From positions 3,243,767-3,307,766 of the forward strand of contig JABACO010000016.1 of assembly GCA_013339895.1 (NCBI GenBank): a stretch of 64,000 nt of DNA. The letters run 5' to 3'. Source of the stretch: Ephydatia muelleri (taxonomy: Eukaryota > Porifera > Demospongiae > Spongillida > Spongillidae). Shown one piece after another: positions 1 to 12,323 of this stretch (the first letter of the stretch is position 1; each line of letters begins with the position of its first letter). The translations under genes and the position numbers were made by a program. Under the pieces are notes generated by a model, which worked only from the letters and a program-made list of their open reading frames with translations, had not been told where the DNA came from and searched no databases.

Positions 1-1369
1 TAATATGCTGTAAATTATTTATGCTTGTTTGATATAGCTACTATTAAGGGGAGTAATCCCCCAATGCAAAAAACCCAGTGGCATATTTGTGAGCTTTGTT
101 AGTAGTTCATAATTCAGACATAGTTGACAAATTTATTTAGTGTTCTACTTTATACATGTAGGCAGCACGACTTTTTGTTGACCAACTGCCTCTTCTACAT
201 ACTCAAGTACAATAAATCTGTCTATGAGGTCTATAATCTGATTCTGTTGCAATCTGCAGGAACTAATGGATGCATTTAGACTATAAATGGTTTATTAACT
301 TTCGGTGGGAGCTCTACAGCCAATTGGTATACTGTTCATATTTATTGCATGTTTCTCTTGTAATTTCTCCTATTTGTCTTCAACCTACACACATAGTGGA
401 GAAAAGCAGCAGCATGTATGTAATGGGCAATGCAATGTGTTTAATCTCAAATACGCCTCTTATGTACATAGGATCATAACAAATGGTGCATGTAGTATTT
501 CTTGTTGAGGAGGCAGAATTTCTAACAAGTATTAAGTATTCAAATATCATGTACACACAGTTGCCTAGATTGCTGGCTTTGGTAAATGAAACACAATGAA
601 GTATTTTTCAATCTGCTAGCATGCAGGTGTGCATTTTAAGTTTTTGTTCTTAATTTTATGTACCGCAATTGTGTTACATTTAGAATCAAAGCAGACCACT
701 GAATCTTGGCATGTCCTATGGTGCATTAAATCCTCAAAGTCTGATTGATGTTGTAGCTCATTACTGATATATAACCTGCATAACATGCAAACCTGCATAG
801 CCTGAACAAAATATATGGATAACTTACCAAATCCAGTTCACAGCATCAATGTTACTTTGATGCAATGAATCAATAGATTTGATCACATGCCTCTAGTGTG
901 CACAACCTATCAGGATTATTACAATGAAGAATTTACTATGCCTAAATGTACTTACCAATCGGCTCCAATGCTGTGGCCTGTGTACAGTAGCAAGACTTCA
1001 TTTTTTTCCCCTATATTGTACACTGTATATTCAGCTCATACTAGTAAAACCTATCTCTTCTTACCTTACAGTACATTTCACAGCTGAATATCCCTTTGCT
1101 TTTAGCAGAGGTAAAAATGAGGGATCAAACCACTTTGTCATTATTCCGTGATGAAACAAATCACTATTATACTCCATACGGCCTTGTTAAGGTTATATAA
1201 TAATGCTTTCTGTGTATTGCTGTAATTGTTAAGTTCATTGTGAAACAATGACCTTTTTTTGCTTGCCCTCGTAAATCATAGAGAGACTATCTATGCGTAA
1301 AATGCGCTACGCTTCATAGGATGAAATACATGTAATAGTTAATTCAAACTTAAAAGAGACATTACTTAC
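1..1369. other. Intergenic or intronic AT-rich sequence
   Basis: No gene is supported here. On the minus strand there are good splice-donor matches (GTAAG) near 1,065, 945 and 825 with short open stretches before them. They could be further small exons of the gene model at 1,370-2,821, but they are too short to judge. Confidence 0.4.
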
Positions 1370-2821
1370 CAAAACAAACTTTGTCCCTTGTCTCTCTCTA
1401 TCCTCTTCATTCTTTTTATCCTCTGTCAACCCTCTTTCTGCTTCCTCTCTCTGCTGGCACTCATTTTGCCTCTCCTTCTAAAGCTTCGAATACTATGGAT
1501 TTATTGCTAATTCGAATCAAGATTTTACCTTGGACTGCACAATTGAGACTAGTTTCCATAGTGCCATTAAGAGTAATCAGTTTGCTGCATGGATACAGAA
1601 TTCATGCACCGTACATAGTTGTATATTTTTCTTACTGTCAGATTGGAAATGGAGTCTTCGAGCTTCACAGTGTATAGATTGAGAACATGAAAATGAATAC
1701 TGATGAGAATGAAAGATTCACTTACTTTGTTGTTTGAGCCAATTGAGATTTCAGGCTGCTCTAGTTGTTCCTAAATAAATGGTTTAGCCTTGGTGAATTT
1801 ATTATTTCAAGAAACAGTTCAGTGGATAACATATAGTAATACAGTTAGTCGATTTGTAACCGTTGTTACACGGCAATATTATTGCATTCATCTAAAAATA
1901 TGTGTGCTGAGAGCACATATACTTCAATCATTTTGTCAAAACATTCACATGTTGGGTAGCAAATCCAACATAATACAGATCTTACCTTCTCTGGTGCTAT
2001 CACTGCCAAAGGGGCCTGCATAGAATGAAGTATATTGTCTGATGTTACTTTTGACACCTTTTCTCCTGCCTGTGATGGTCACAAAACATGTTCATGCACT
2101 AACTATGCAATTTATTATTTGCGAGGTGCTCATAAATCACCTAAAGAAGTCACTCGACAGGTACAGAGAGGACTCAGACTCAAGTGACGATGAATCTTTA
2201 ATTTGATCAACATATTGATTTGAGAGATGCTTGTGAATATATTGTATTTCCACACAGATCTATGTGACTATCAGTGCATGTACCAACCAAATAGTGATGA
2301 AAAAGCTATCCATCCATAACACACAAGAAACGTTAAAAGTGTATGTGTTACTGATTCATCTCACACCCTATAAGTGTAATGCATTGATTGTGTACATACG
2401 ATCATTGAACACAGGACAAGAGTTCTAGACATGAACCGTAATTGTCCCTGGGTTTCAATCTCACTGCTAGCTTCTGGCCTTTGTGACTCCAGATTAGTTC
2501 TTTTTCAGGCTGCTTAAATGACCAGTAGTCAAAAAATCATTGTCTTCTGTTGAAAGTGATGTTGAATAACAACGGTAGGTTCTGTTGTCTTCAACCTTCC
2601 TTCTTCCTACCTTCGCAAAGCTGTATAGATATTTCTGAGGTCGACTCCAAGAAATCCACCACTTGCGACACCTTTTGAGGTGTGAATACCACTACCTCGG
2701 ATGGTTCGCGCGTTCTGAATTGATCACGTGATTGCTGCCAATCCCCTACTCTATTATCTATGCTATAACTAACATTTTTGCGATACAAATACGCGCAAAA
2801 ATCGGGACAGTTCGTTGTCAA
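1370..2821 (-). CDS. Putative multi-exon protein gene of unknown function (minus strand)
   Basis: Four open segments on the minus strand are bounded by plausible splice sites and join in one reading frame. They are 2,611 back to about 2,760-2,821, then 2,065-1,986, 1,770-1,726 and 1,477-1,370. Their lengths and phases agree: the first ends after one base of a codon, the second supplies two, and the last two are 45 and 108 nt in phase 0. Donors are GTAGG, GTAAG, GTAAG and GTAAGT. The first segment has a hydrophilic stretch with the residues FTPQKVSQVVDFL. The last is a highly charged, Glu/Lys/Arg-rich stretch likely to be coiled coil. No in-frame ATG was found in the first segment, so the 5' end is missing or upstream. 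I do not recognise the family. The joined frame could be chance, because each piece is short. Confidence 0.3.
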
Positions 2822-3103
2822 ACTCGATCGCGACTCGTTTTCTATCGGCCAATGAAAAGGTGGCCGCTTTTAAATACCATGGTTATGAATCTCTTTGTGA
2901 CCAAATACAAATATAATGGCATCGAACATGCCAGGGCGTGTGTGCATGCGATGCTGTAGCAAGCTCGATATCAAGCTATGCATGCAAAATGCATCGAAAG
3001 TTTAAGCCACGTAAGTACACATACCCCGGCAGGATATTACGGGCCGTTGATGGACCGGCCGGCGCCATGCATACATATATACATATTGCGCTAGATACAT
3101 CCG

Positions 3104-5529
3104 CAGTGTTGCCGCGGTTAAGGTTAATATTTAACCGTCGTAACCGCGATATATCGCGGTTACAACGTTTAACCGCGGTTAATTATCGCGGTTAAATATT
3201 ACGTATTCAGCAATGGCGGGAAAAGCGAATAAAAAGCCAATTTCGATCCCTTACCCAGTGATCTCGTACAAGTAGACCGCAACAAGTACAAAAGCGAAGT
3301 GTGGCAGTTCTTTGCTATTCACAAGCAGCTACTTGATGAACCCTGGGTGGTTTGCACCAAGTGCAACGAGTGGGTTTCACGACATGGCAATACCACTTCA
3401 AATATGAGGCATCACTTAAAGCATCAGCATGGTATTATGAATACCTTAAATGAAGGCCAGTAAGTTTTACCATGGATTGTATTTTTGCACTCGCTCAATC
3501 TGCATCCCATCCCCAATCCCACACCATCCAGTTCTAGCAAAGTTAACAGCACCATGCAGTCTCCTTCAGATGCTAAGAAGAGGCAAATGAGTACCATGGA
3601 CACCTTTGTGCAAAAAATTCCAGCACATGGAGGATTGAAAGGACACGACCATAATCAAGCAGATCATCTATTACTTGAAGCACTTTGTGCAAATCTGTTG
3701 CCGAGCTCTCTGGTGGATAGTCCTGAATTTCAATGCTTTCTGGAATTTATATCTTGTGGTGCATATGTTCCTCCTCACAGAACAAAAATGACTGAGCTTA
3801 TAGACGCTAAGTATGAAGAAGCTCTTTCAAAGGTTTGTTCATACTTGGTTGATCTCTGATAAAGCCCATGCATCTTTATATACAATTTTAAATATCCTAT
3901 ATTTTCTGGTTTAGATAAAAACTCTGCTGTTTGCTGCAAAATCAGTATCAATAACCACAGATGCAGCAACAATGCATACAGAAGATTCGTATGTAACTGT
4001 CACTGCTCATTGGCTGGATGCCAAGTGGAAAATGATGTCTTGTGTACTAGGAGTGGCAATTAGCAATGGTGAGATCACACGATCCATTATGTTCACTTAA
4101 GAATTTTTTTTTCTCTTCAATAGTGTCCCACACAGCAGAAGAAATCGCATCTCTTGTGAAAGATCTAGTGAATGTAGAGTTCATGTTGGAAAATAGACTG
4201 GATTCCATTGGAACAGATCAAGGGGCCAATTTTCTGGCAGCAGTGAGGTTGCTAATTGAGGAAGGAGTTGGATATTGCCAACATGGATGATGAAGATGAA
4301 AGTAATGATGAACCTAGTACATCTACTACTGCCATACATGATCCTGCTGATGTGCAACCACGGAAGCATAGTTTGAAACTCATTAAGGATGTGTGCACTC
4401 GCTGGAATTCTACATTTTACATGCTTCAACGATGTGTTCTGCTAAAAGAATCAATCATTCATGTTTTAGCAGAGAGCAAGTATGCCAACCTTGCTCCAAC
4501 TGATGAACAGTGGCTTGCTGCAGCAAAACTCTGCATTCTTTTAAAACCATTTCAGATTGCAACTGATTTTATGCAGGGTGAAGAGTACCCCACCTTAGGT
4601 GGCATCTCTCGATACATAACTACCTTGATTGAAGGCCTTCAAGGGAGCGTGCCACCACCACATTGGCAATTACAATCCTCTTGGAATAGTCTCCCTGATG
4701 CTGTTAAGAGAGTTCGATCCTACATTTTGAAAGATATGAAGGTACGTTGGGATCCTGCAGATCCTCTTTTAGGAATGGCAGCCATAGTTCATCCAGGCCA
4801 CAAAAGTCTCTCCTGGCTTTGTGCTAGTGACAGAGACAAGATAATCAAGCAGCTTAGGAATGAAATGTGTAATGTTGAAGAGCAACAGCAAGAGAACGAA
4901 TCAATTGATACTGATGTATCTGGTGAGGAGGAAGATTAAATGGAATTGCCATTGAAGATACCAAGGATATCACCTGCTACCAGTACAAGCGATGATGATT
5001 TTAACTTACTATTTGGTCAAAAAAAGAGTCAACAGCAAGATAATACTGCACAGAAAAAAGTAGACAAAGAACTTGATAAGTATATGAAAGAAGATGAAAC
5101 AGACTTTAGAAAAGATGACCCACTCTTGTGGTGGAAAGAACGTGAAATGCTTTATCCACTCGTGGCAAAGCTGGCTAAAAAGTATTTAGCCATTCCTGCT
5201 TCCACCGCTCCTTCAGAAAGGGTATTCTCTGTTTCCAAAAACATTTTACAGAAGAAAAGGTGGAATTTATTGCCTTCGCGTTTAAGTAAGCACATATTTC
5301 TCCGTAAGAACTCCAAGCTTCTAGTTTAACTACATAGTTATAAGTATCCACTGCAGTTCTAGTTCTTGTGGAGACTTGATTAGTGCTCTCTATATCCTTT
5401 TAATGTGATTACCGTGCTAATACTTCGTGTAAAATTGCATACTTTAACCGCGGTGAAAGTTATAAATAACCGCGGTTAACCGTAACCGCGGTAAGTCAAA
5501 TTTAACCGCGATATATCGCGGCAACCCTG
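3104..5529 (+). mobile_element. hAT-superfamily DNA transposon (decayed)
   Basis: The ends are imperfect terminal inverted repeats: left CAGTGTTGCCGCGG at 3,104, right (reverse complement) CAGGGTTGCCGCGA ending at 5,529. Both match the usual hAT start CAGNGTTGCC. The subterminal regions (3,104-3,207 and 5,440-5,529) are full of short inverted AACCGCGGTTA and CGCGATATATCGCG motifs, the usual position for transposase-binding sites. Flanking direct repeats GATACAT at 3,094-3,100 and 5,530-5,536 fit a degraded 8-bp target duplication, with two extra bases at the left junction. The interior encodes a recognisable but broken hAT transposase. Confidence 0.85.
3214..5329 (+). pseudogene. hAT transposase with BED zinc finger (disabled)
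   Basis: The segments in order are as follows. A start region is at 3,214. A BED-type zinc finger at about 3,350-3,435 has CTKC then H-x4-H in NMRHHLKHQH, ending at a splice donor near 3,460. A second exon runs to about 3,860. An RNase-H-like segment at about 3,916-4,066 has TTDAAT and VTAHWLD. A segment at 4,120-4,290 has TDQGANF. The conserved DVCTRWNSTFYML block is near 4,390. The C-terminal hAT dimerisation region at 5,130-5,325 has PASTAPSERVFS. Damage: the frame shifts within the A-run near 3,236, shifts again near 4,270 where the usual CxxHxLxL motif is absent, and a single in-frame TAA lies at 4,937-4,939. The family is clear. The copy cannot make a complete transposase. Confidence 0.85.
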
Positions 5530-6192
5530 GATACATGTATTTCATCACATTATACTATATTAATGATACTGAGAGGCGCAGGCATTCACTATAAATTAAG
5601 CATATATGCAATACACATACGTTTTTCCGCTTCTATAGCTTCTCCTAGCTCCATGTTGTCTTGCAGCCTGAGAGGCAGCTTCTTTTCGGTGCCGTTTGGT
5701 CATGCTGCACGTGTCATAGATCATTATCTCTGTCCGCGCACGTGTACTGACCGCAATTGCAATTGCAATTTTAGCTAATTTGCAATGAGCGTGGCTGATG
5801 AGTGTGCTGCTTCACCTGTTGTAAAACTAAAGCGATGCCGAGAATATCTGTGGAATCCCAGCGCTACTGTGTCAATGCGAACCGCCCAGCGATTGAAGCT
5901 GAACTCCATTACATCATCGACGTCGAGCTCGCCTTGTACGTACGTAGTACAAGTGAATTATATTATCCTTGGATTGCATAATTAATATACACATGCTACA
6001 TGCATTTTACATAAGTTAGAATTGTGAGATACAGCGAAGGTGCATGCATATAGAAACTGACCTGTTTATTGTAACATACATATACAGCAAACAGCAAACC
6101 AATTCGACAGTTGTACACTGAATCGAGATCCAAATGTTACTATTCCAAAACGGACACTGCGAAGATGAAATGCAAAGACAATTAAGTACATC
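5530..6192. other. Spacer between the hAT element and the N-RAG-type element
   Basis: No supported gene. A 66-codon open frame at 5,785-5,985 (+) starts with ATG and reaches a GTACGT donor-like site near 5,938. It might be a first exon of the following element, but nothing connects the two. Confidence 0.35.
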
Positions 6193-9100
6193 ATGAATAA
6201 TGCGCACCACCTCATATATGCCATGGAATCCCACCACAAATGCCGATTGACTGATCTCTGCAGGGTATGTGGGTGCAAACTTCAAAGAGGAGTCAAAGCC
6301 AAGGGCAAACTACCAAAGCCAGATCCTACATATACCAGTGCAGCGCCTACAATGATAGTCTATTGGTTGCATTTGACATCAGTGTCTCAACAGACCAGGA
6401 GTAGATCCACCCACAATTGTTCTGCACATTGTGCCATAAGGCAATGTTGAGAGTGCAGGTGGTGTAAGAACCAATACAAGTGTCAAGTGCAGCCATATAA
6501 CTGGTCCACACACGCTGCTGGCACTTAATTGTAAGGTATAGGATTCAAGTACATGTGCTTACCATGATGTTACATTTTACAAGCATGGATTGAAGACTGC
6601 CTCAAAGTCAGCAGCTATGATATACACACCAAAAGGCATGATGGCTGTGATAGATGCACTTGCTCCACCTGCTATCATCACCAAAGTACCTATGCCTTCT
6701 GCGTCAACAAAACAGATATTGTCAATGGTAGACGCAGTTATGTTTCCAATTTTTTTGGACATGCTACATCAACTCATAGAGCTACCATTGCATGCCATGC
6801 CTATGTTTGTAGTTGGTGTCTTAAGGAGTGGATTCGTGTCACTGTACGACTTAAGTGCCCCTGCTGCTATTCAGTCACCAGTCTTCAGCCGGCCGAGCTC
6901 AAACAGCCTTCAGAGCTTATCAATTGCTTGGTGACATAATGGTGCATTGTACATCTTGTGGGACAGATATTGTGGCTCGAGCTTACAACATGCACCATTG
7001 TGGTCAGCACAACAAGCCACAGTTAATGATAGCAGCACAAGTTGTACGTGAACGTCTTCAAAACAGCAGTACATGTACAATACAACTACCTACAGGAGGA
7101 GCAGTAAGTACATAGATGCAATGTTACAGCTTCTGTATCAAACTAAAACTAACACATGCTCTTTTTTCAGTCTTTGACTCTTATTAGAATAACACAGCCA
7201 CGAGCAGCCGTCCGCCAGCTCAGTAAACACAGCAGGAAGCATCGGGTTAATGAAATGAGTAGCACAAGAGCTATCCTCAGTGCAGAGAGCTCCACAGTCA
7301 TATTTGAGACTGAACTGAAATCCTTGGACGGAAAGGAGAAGGAGCGTTTGCTGAAGTCTGCAGGGATCACCAAGGGCATGACACCTGAACAGGGGCTGGC
7401 ACTCAAGGCTGATTTGGGGTTGCCGTGGAATAGGCTCAGAATGCTGAGAAGGTATTCACTTGAGCAGTACATATGCAATAACATATGGCAGTTAACACTC
7501 ACCAATTACATCATGCTATTATTGACCCCTCCCACATCCCTTTGTGATGCAATTGGTGCTCCTTTATGTATATATATATGGATGGATTTGAATTTCACAG
7601 GCCACTTACTCTTTCAGGTGGTTGAAAGTGGCAGGAGTTAGCCTTGGTGCTGAAAAGAAACAGTGGGTTCACTTTGTTGGAGATAACTTGGAGCTTGAAT
7701 TGACTCCATTTTCATTTACTGTTTCTGGAGGGGGAGAAGAGATCAGGGGTGCTCCCCATGCATTCACCCCGAGCCTTACTCAGAAGGTGCATCAACTATT
7801 GGAGGAAAATGAACAGAACATTGCATATGTTTTGCACACCAAATAAGAATGTATTAATACACACATTTAGGGTGGGGAATGTCTTTTGGTATAATGGATT
7901 GATCTCTGACTCTGAAATTTGGTTGAAGTTTGGAGGTGATTGAAGAGGTGGTTCATTCAAAATGAATTTTCAGATTATTAACACCAAAGCACCAAATTCT
8001 GTCCGTGCAACATGTGTGTCTTCTCATGTTTTGAGGCCAGTGACTACATTACAAATCTGCATATAGCACTGGACAGATTTAAAGAAGAGATAGCGGATAT
8101 AAATGGAATGTCTTGGAGGGGAGTTATTGCAATTGATGTTCATGAATAAACCCAAAATCTCTACAGGGGTTATACCATGCGTCCATTCATCTGTGGTGAC
8201 TATGAATTCCTCTCTGGAATATATGGGCTTTCTGGAGCAAGTGGTATGATGATTCAAATCATTACTCATGTACAACTAATATGCATGCTACTATGAACTA
8301 CAATAGGAAAGTACCCCTGCTTGTGGTGTCTGGTGACACTCGATGAGCTTATCTCACCAAGTATGAAATGCTATGAAATACGAACAATCATCCGTGATTA
8401 CCAACGATTTTTGCAATCTGGTGGGAACATAAAACATGCCAAAAGCTACAACAATTGTGTTCGTGAACCATTTTTCAATATTGCTCTCACAGAGGTACAA
8501 TACAGTTCAATACAATACTCATTATAGCATATCTCTTACTATATAAGGTTTGCATTCCTGGACTCCACATAACCCAGGGGATTTTGCTTTCATTTTTTGA
8601 GGATGCATGCCACAAGCTAGATCTGCAACTGGCTCATTTACAACAAGATGGTCTGTACAGTACAGCTGTATTAGATATGCACTCCAAGACATTACAAGAG
8701 CTTGTCAAAACAAGAGACGATTTGGAGCTGGCAGAACAAGAAAGAGATACAGTGCAGCAGATACTTACACACAGCTCCATGATGTATGCCAAATCAGATG
8801 AAGAGCTTGAAAGCCTCAAGGAGTTCTGTCATCAAAACAACGAAAGTGTGCAAACACTGGTAAACAACGTACATGTACTTGTAATGCACAGACTGAATTA
8901 TATATTTTTACTAAGGTACTAAGGCTCAATGGTCCGATGGAATCACTGGAGAAGGGTTTCAATGATCACCCTTTTGTGAAAGGAATATCAACCACATTGG
9001 ATGCAATGGGTGTCCATCGTCAAAAGTATTACGGTGGGATTTGCGTTGTTAACCATGTGAACAAAATTCTTCAAGTAAGTTTGTGTGCTTCTATTTTGTG

Positions 9101-9679
9101 CTAAAAATTATAGCACATGTATATCCAGCCATCTAATGTGGAGGCACTGTGCTCATCAGTTGTACAAATAGCACAAACCTTAGGTGTACTTCACTCAGAA
9201 GCACAAGAGGTGTATACAAAGTTTCACACCATCTTTTCTCAATATTCCCTTTGCCACAGTTTGTACGGCAGCTGTGCTATGTCTCAATGGAGCATTGTGC
9301 AATTAGGTAAGAACAAGAGTCTCATGCTAACAAGAAGTTAATTGCATTTTTTTAAACAGGCAATGCTATCAAGGATTTTTTTAACACCTTTGATGCCACG
9401 TTCAAGGGTGCCAGAAGAACTATAAAAATGCACATTCTAGAACACCGCATGCTGGATTGGATTCGTTCCCACCAAGTTAGATGTGGGTTGATGAGTGAGC
9501 AGGGGGCCGAGTCCATCCACTCCCAGTTCAACAGCCTTGCAGCTACATGTACGTATAAAATAATCCCCGATCCAATAGACAGGCTTAAGTGCATTATGAA
9601 GGAACACTACTTAAAGGTCTCTCCTCAAATTCAGAGTGCAACACCTCCTAAACAAAAAAGACTTAAGCTTAATACGTAG
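6193..9679 (+). pseudogene. N-RAG-TP-type transposon protein (RAG1 N-terminal-like zinc fingers plus putative DDE-like core), decayed
   Basis: The sequence shows, in order: a zinc motif LCRVCG (6,256); an IHPQLFCTLCH motif (6,405); a RING-like block with CHAYVCSWC and CPCC (6,795-6,880); and a zinc finger with VHCTSCGTDIVAR and H-x4-H (6,930-7,015). Exons with good splice sites follow at 7,171-7,451, 7,618-8,243, 8,307-8,494, 8,548-8,859, 8,916-9,074, 9,129-9,306 and 9,360-9,679. Core motifs are WLKFGGD, FICGDYEFL, PCLWC, YYGGICVVNHV and SEQGAESIHSQFN. The first four zinc motifs follow the order seen in vertebrate RAG1 upstream of its catalytic core. N-RAG-TP elements of molluscs and other invertebrates carry the same arrangement. 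Damage: TAG at 6,402-6,404, frame breaks near 6,790, 7,810 and 8,020, and TGA at 7,941-7,943. Later exons are open. Terminal repeats were not found, so the true element ends are unknown. Confidence 0.75.
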
Positions 9680-9702
9680 ATTCCATTTAACTGCTTGTCT
9701 GT

Positions 9703-9895
9703 GTGCATTTTTTTAGGGCCTGCTGCTGGAAATTTCTGTATATTGGTCTCTTAAGTTTTTCCTCTGCATTGTTGCATAGGTTGAATTTCCCATATAAATG
9801 GTTCTTGAAACATGAGACCCCTCACATGTACATAGGTACGTGTAGCTACATGCAGCGTCCCATAGGATTGGCTCACTGTACATGCATTGCATTCC
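9703..9895 (+). repeat. Dispersed repeat fragment shared with 18.87-19.10 kb and 22.83-23.05 kb
   Basis: This segment shares GTGTGCATTTTT, then CTTAGTTTTTCC-like sequence, CCCATATAAATGGTTCTT and GTAGCTACATGCAGCGTCCC with 18,866-19,080 on the same strand, and with 22,830-23,050 on the opposite strand. It is a third, shorter copy of the repeat that forms the arms of the large inverted repeat. No coding function is evident. Confidence 0.7.
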
Positions 9896-10670
9896 CATCC
9901 CTACGAAATTTTGGGTTAGTGGCGTGGATTCTTCACGGCAGCCCTCCTCCTCTCTTAATTTGTTTTAGAGAGGGAATAGCTTTGTAACAACAGGAGTGTT
10001 GGTAAGCCCTGCCTATACGCTTGTTCCATTTAGACATTCTGTTTCGTTGTATACATTCATGTTAATAAATGGGAGGGAAACTGCATAAGTGCCTGGTAAA
10101 ATGTTATTTTATTATTTATTTATTATTTGTTATTTATTTATTTATTTACGGTTACACAGCTGCGTACTGTTATTGTATCATACTGATTGCCTGCATCTGA
10201 TTGAATTTTAGTTTCAGAAGTATAAATGAAAACAAACTTGGTCTGTTATGAGCTGAGTTGCATTCCACGAACGCCCAATTGATTGTGAATGCATATATCA
10301 AACTGTTGCATCTGATTTGACAACAAAAGCACTCGAAGAGCAATTGATCGTAACGAATATGCATCAGAACAGAGGACAGAAGCTCTTGAGAGAGACTTGG
10401 AGGACACGAAATATGAATCGAATACTTTTAGACATAGAATAAGGGGAATGAAGTCAGTTGGAAAACATAAATGGTAAACTGCTTGCTTTGAAAAGAGAAC
10501 AAGCACTATTGAAGTGAAGTTCGAAGAGCTTTGGATTAAACTGGAGGCTTCTGTAATTATTCGTATCGATGTTACATATGTTATGTGCTGTCTTCCCCAG
10601 TCCAAAGACATTTTGATAAATTCCATGCGAAAGGAAACCAGTGCCGGATTTTGCAACTCCTATAGGATGG
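9896..10670. other. No recognised feature
   Basis: AT-rich sequence with a TTTATT-rich tract at 10,100-10,150. A 136-codon minus-strand frame (10,246-10,656) has no recognisable motif and is probably chance. Confidence 0.35.
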
Positions 10671-11789
10671 TGTAATGAGACGCTGACAGACTATTAATTG
10701 TGTATACTTATACGCATGCGCTAAAATTAATGAGATATAAATATGCGTGTATGCTGATGTGAATGACCTTTTTGCTGCCAGTGAGGCTGTCATTACATTG
10801 GCGTAGTCGGCACTCACTGGACCAATGTCGGTAAAGCGTCCCCTTATTTCACCGGACGCGTACTCTGGCGACACCAGCTGGACAGACTGGGTTGACCATT
10901 TTGAGGCGACGGCCTTGGTGAACGGCTGGGATGATGCTGCGAAGCTAGTCTGGCTACCAGTCCGCCTTACAGGTAAAGCTCAGGTAGCATGGAAACGGTT
11001 GACAGCAGACGCGAGAGGCTCTTATGACACCGCGAAAGAAGCTCTCCACAAGCGCTTCGAACCGGACAGCAAACGGCAGTTGTACGCGGCTGAATTCCAC
11101 TCTAGGCGCAGGCGGAGAGCAGAGCAGTGGGGTGACTTCGCTGACGCGCTGCACTCTCTGGCGGACAAAGCGTTCCCGACTCTTGGAGAGGAAGCAAAGG
11201 CGCTGTTGGCGTTGGACAGGTATCTAGGTGAGCTAGACGACACTAAGGTTGCATTCGCAGTTCGTCAGGGAAGACCGAAGACGCTGGAAGAGGCAGTCGC
11301 GGCGACGCTAGAAATGGAGTCATACCTGTCGCACGGCCAAAAGAAAGAAGCTGGGGTGTCTGTGGTACACGAGCAGATGGACGGTGGGCAAGAAGTGGAC
11401 ACAGCATGTGCTAACCGGGAGGTACTTCCTTTGCTAGATGCTATAGTGGCGCGGTTGGAGCGACTGGAGACTGACGACCGAGGTTCTGAGTACAGCAAAT
11501 GGAAGGGCAGGGCAACATCTTCTAGAGGAGGACCCACAGCTACACACGGCAAACCAACGAAGCCAGTGGTATGTTTTAAATGTGGGCAGGAGGGCCATTT
11601 TGCTCGAGGATGTGCAAGAAGGATGACGCAGGAAAACGAGAAACCCTCAGCACCAGGGACCCGGTGATTGAGGGTAAACAGCAAGGGGTCCAACTAGAAG
11701 ATAATTTGTGTAGCTTAGCAGTTAATCCTGTTTTGTCATACTTCGTAACAGCATATGTACAAGGTGCATTGAAGGCAGAAATGAGGTAA
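10671..11789 (+). mobile_element. 5' remnant of a Ty3/gypsy-type LTR retrotransposon
   Basis: A 127-bp 5' LTR (10,671-10,797) starts TGTAATG and ends ATTACA, like the LTRs of the complete element at 13,085. It is followed by a tRNA-Ser-type primer site (TGGCGTAGTCGGCA, 10,799-10,812), a complete gag frame and the first residues upstream of the protease. Homology stops at about 11,787. The rest of pol and the 3' LTR are missing. It is a relative, not a copy, of the element at 13,085: the Gag proteins share layout but differ throughout. Confidence 0.8.
10825..11667 (+). CDS. gag: Gag protein of the truncated LTR element
   Basis: 280 codons from ATG to TGA. The N-terminal two thirds is a retrotransposon Gag domain with the typical WxxRLTGKAQVAWKRL and ALHKRFEPDSKR segments. 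The C-terminal part has a single CCHC zinc knuckle, CFKCGQEGHFARGC, at about residues 249-262. The start lies 12 bases after the primer site. The frame is intact although the element has lost its pol and 3' end. After the stop, a short segment in another frame (11,672-11,786) matches the region leading into the protease of the neighbouring element. It would act as a structural capsid-like protein for the element's RNA. Confidence 0.85.
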   Translation: MSVKRPLISPDAYSGDTSWTDWVDHFEATALVNGWDDAAKLVWLPVRLTGKAQVAWKRLTADARGSYDTAKEALHKRFEPDSKRQLYAAEFHSRRRRRAEQWGDFADALHSLADKAFPTLGEEAKALLALDRYLGELDDTKVAFAVRQGRPKTLEEAVAATLEMESYLSHGQKKEAGVSVVHEQMDGGQEVDTACANREVLPLLDAIVARLERLETDDRGSEYSKWKGRATSSRGGPTATHGKPTKPVVCFKCGQEGHFARGCARRMTQENEKPSAPGTR

Positions 11790-11953
11790 GTAACACGGGC
11801 ATAGGGATTATCAGCAGCACCTTGAGGCCATAGTTTGAGATATTTTCTCCATTGCTCAAAACGATCTCGCACCAACCCAAACCTTCCTCCGATGTTCATT
11901 GCCTGTACAAATCCATCTGTTGTCTTGTTCCACAACTCACGAATGCCACTCAC
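11787..11953 (-). other. Open minus-strand segment joined to the truncated LTR element
   Basis: From 11,953 back to 11,787 the minus strand is open for about 55 codons with a natural-looking composition (for example RFEQWRKYLKLWPQG). The opening ends where the retroelement homology begins. It may be an exon fragment of an unknown gene or transposon placed next to the truncation point. I do not recognise it. Confidence 0.25.
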
Positions 11954-12086
11954 ACAGACTGGGCTTGTACCACTTGCAGTGACTTTGGGCTCTTATTTCT
12001 CACACTGTATTCACAAAGCATGTATACATGTGCAAGAACACACTTGCACATTGTTATGTAAATAGCCCGTACACCATTTCGTCACA

Positions 12087-12215
<129 letters not shown>

Positions 12216-12323
12216 GCACACACGTGTACACGCACATGCACACACACAGACTGGGCTTGTAACGCTTGCAGTGACTTTGGTTTCTTATTTCTCACACTGT
12301 CTTTACAAAGCGTACATGTGCAT

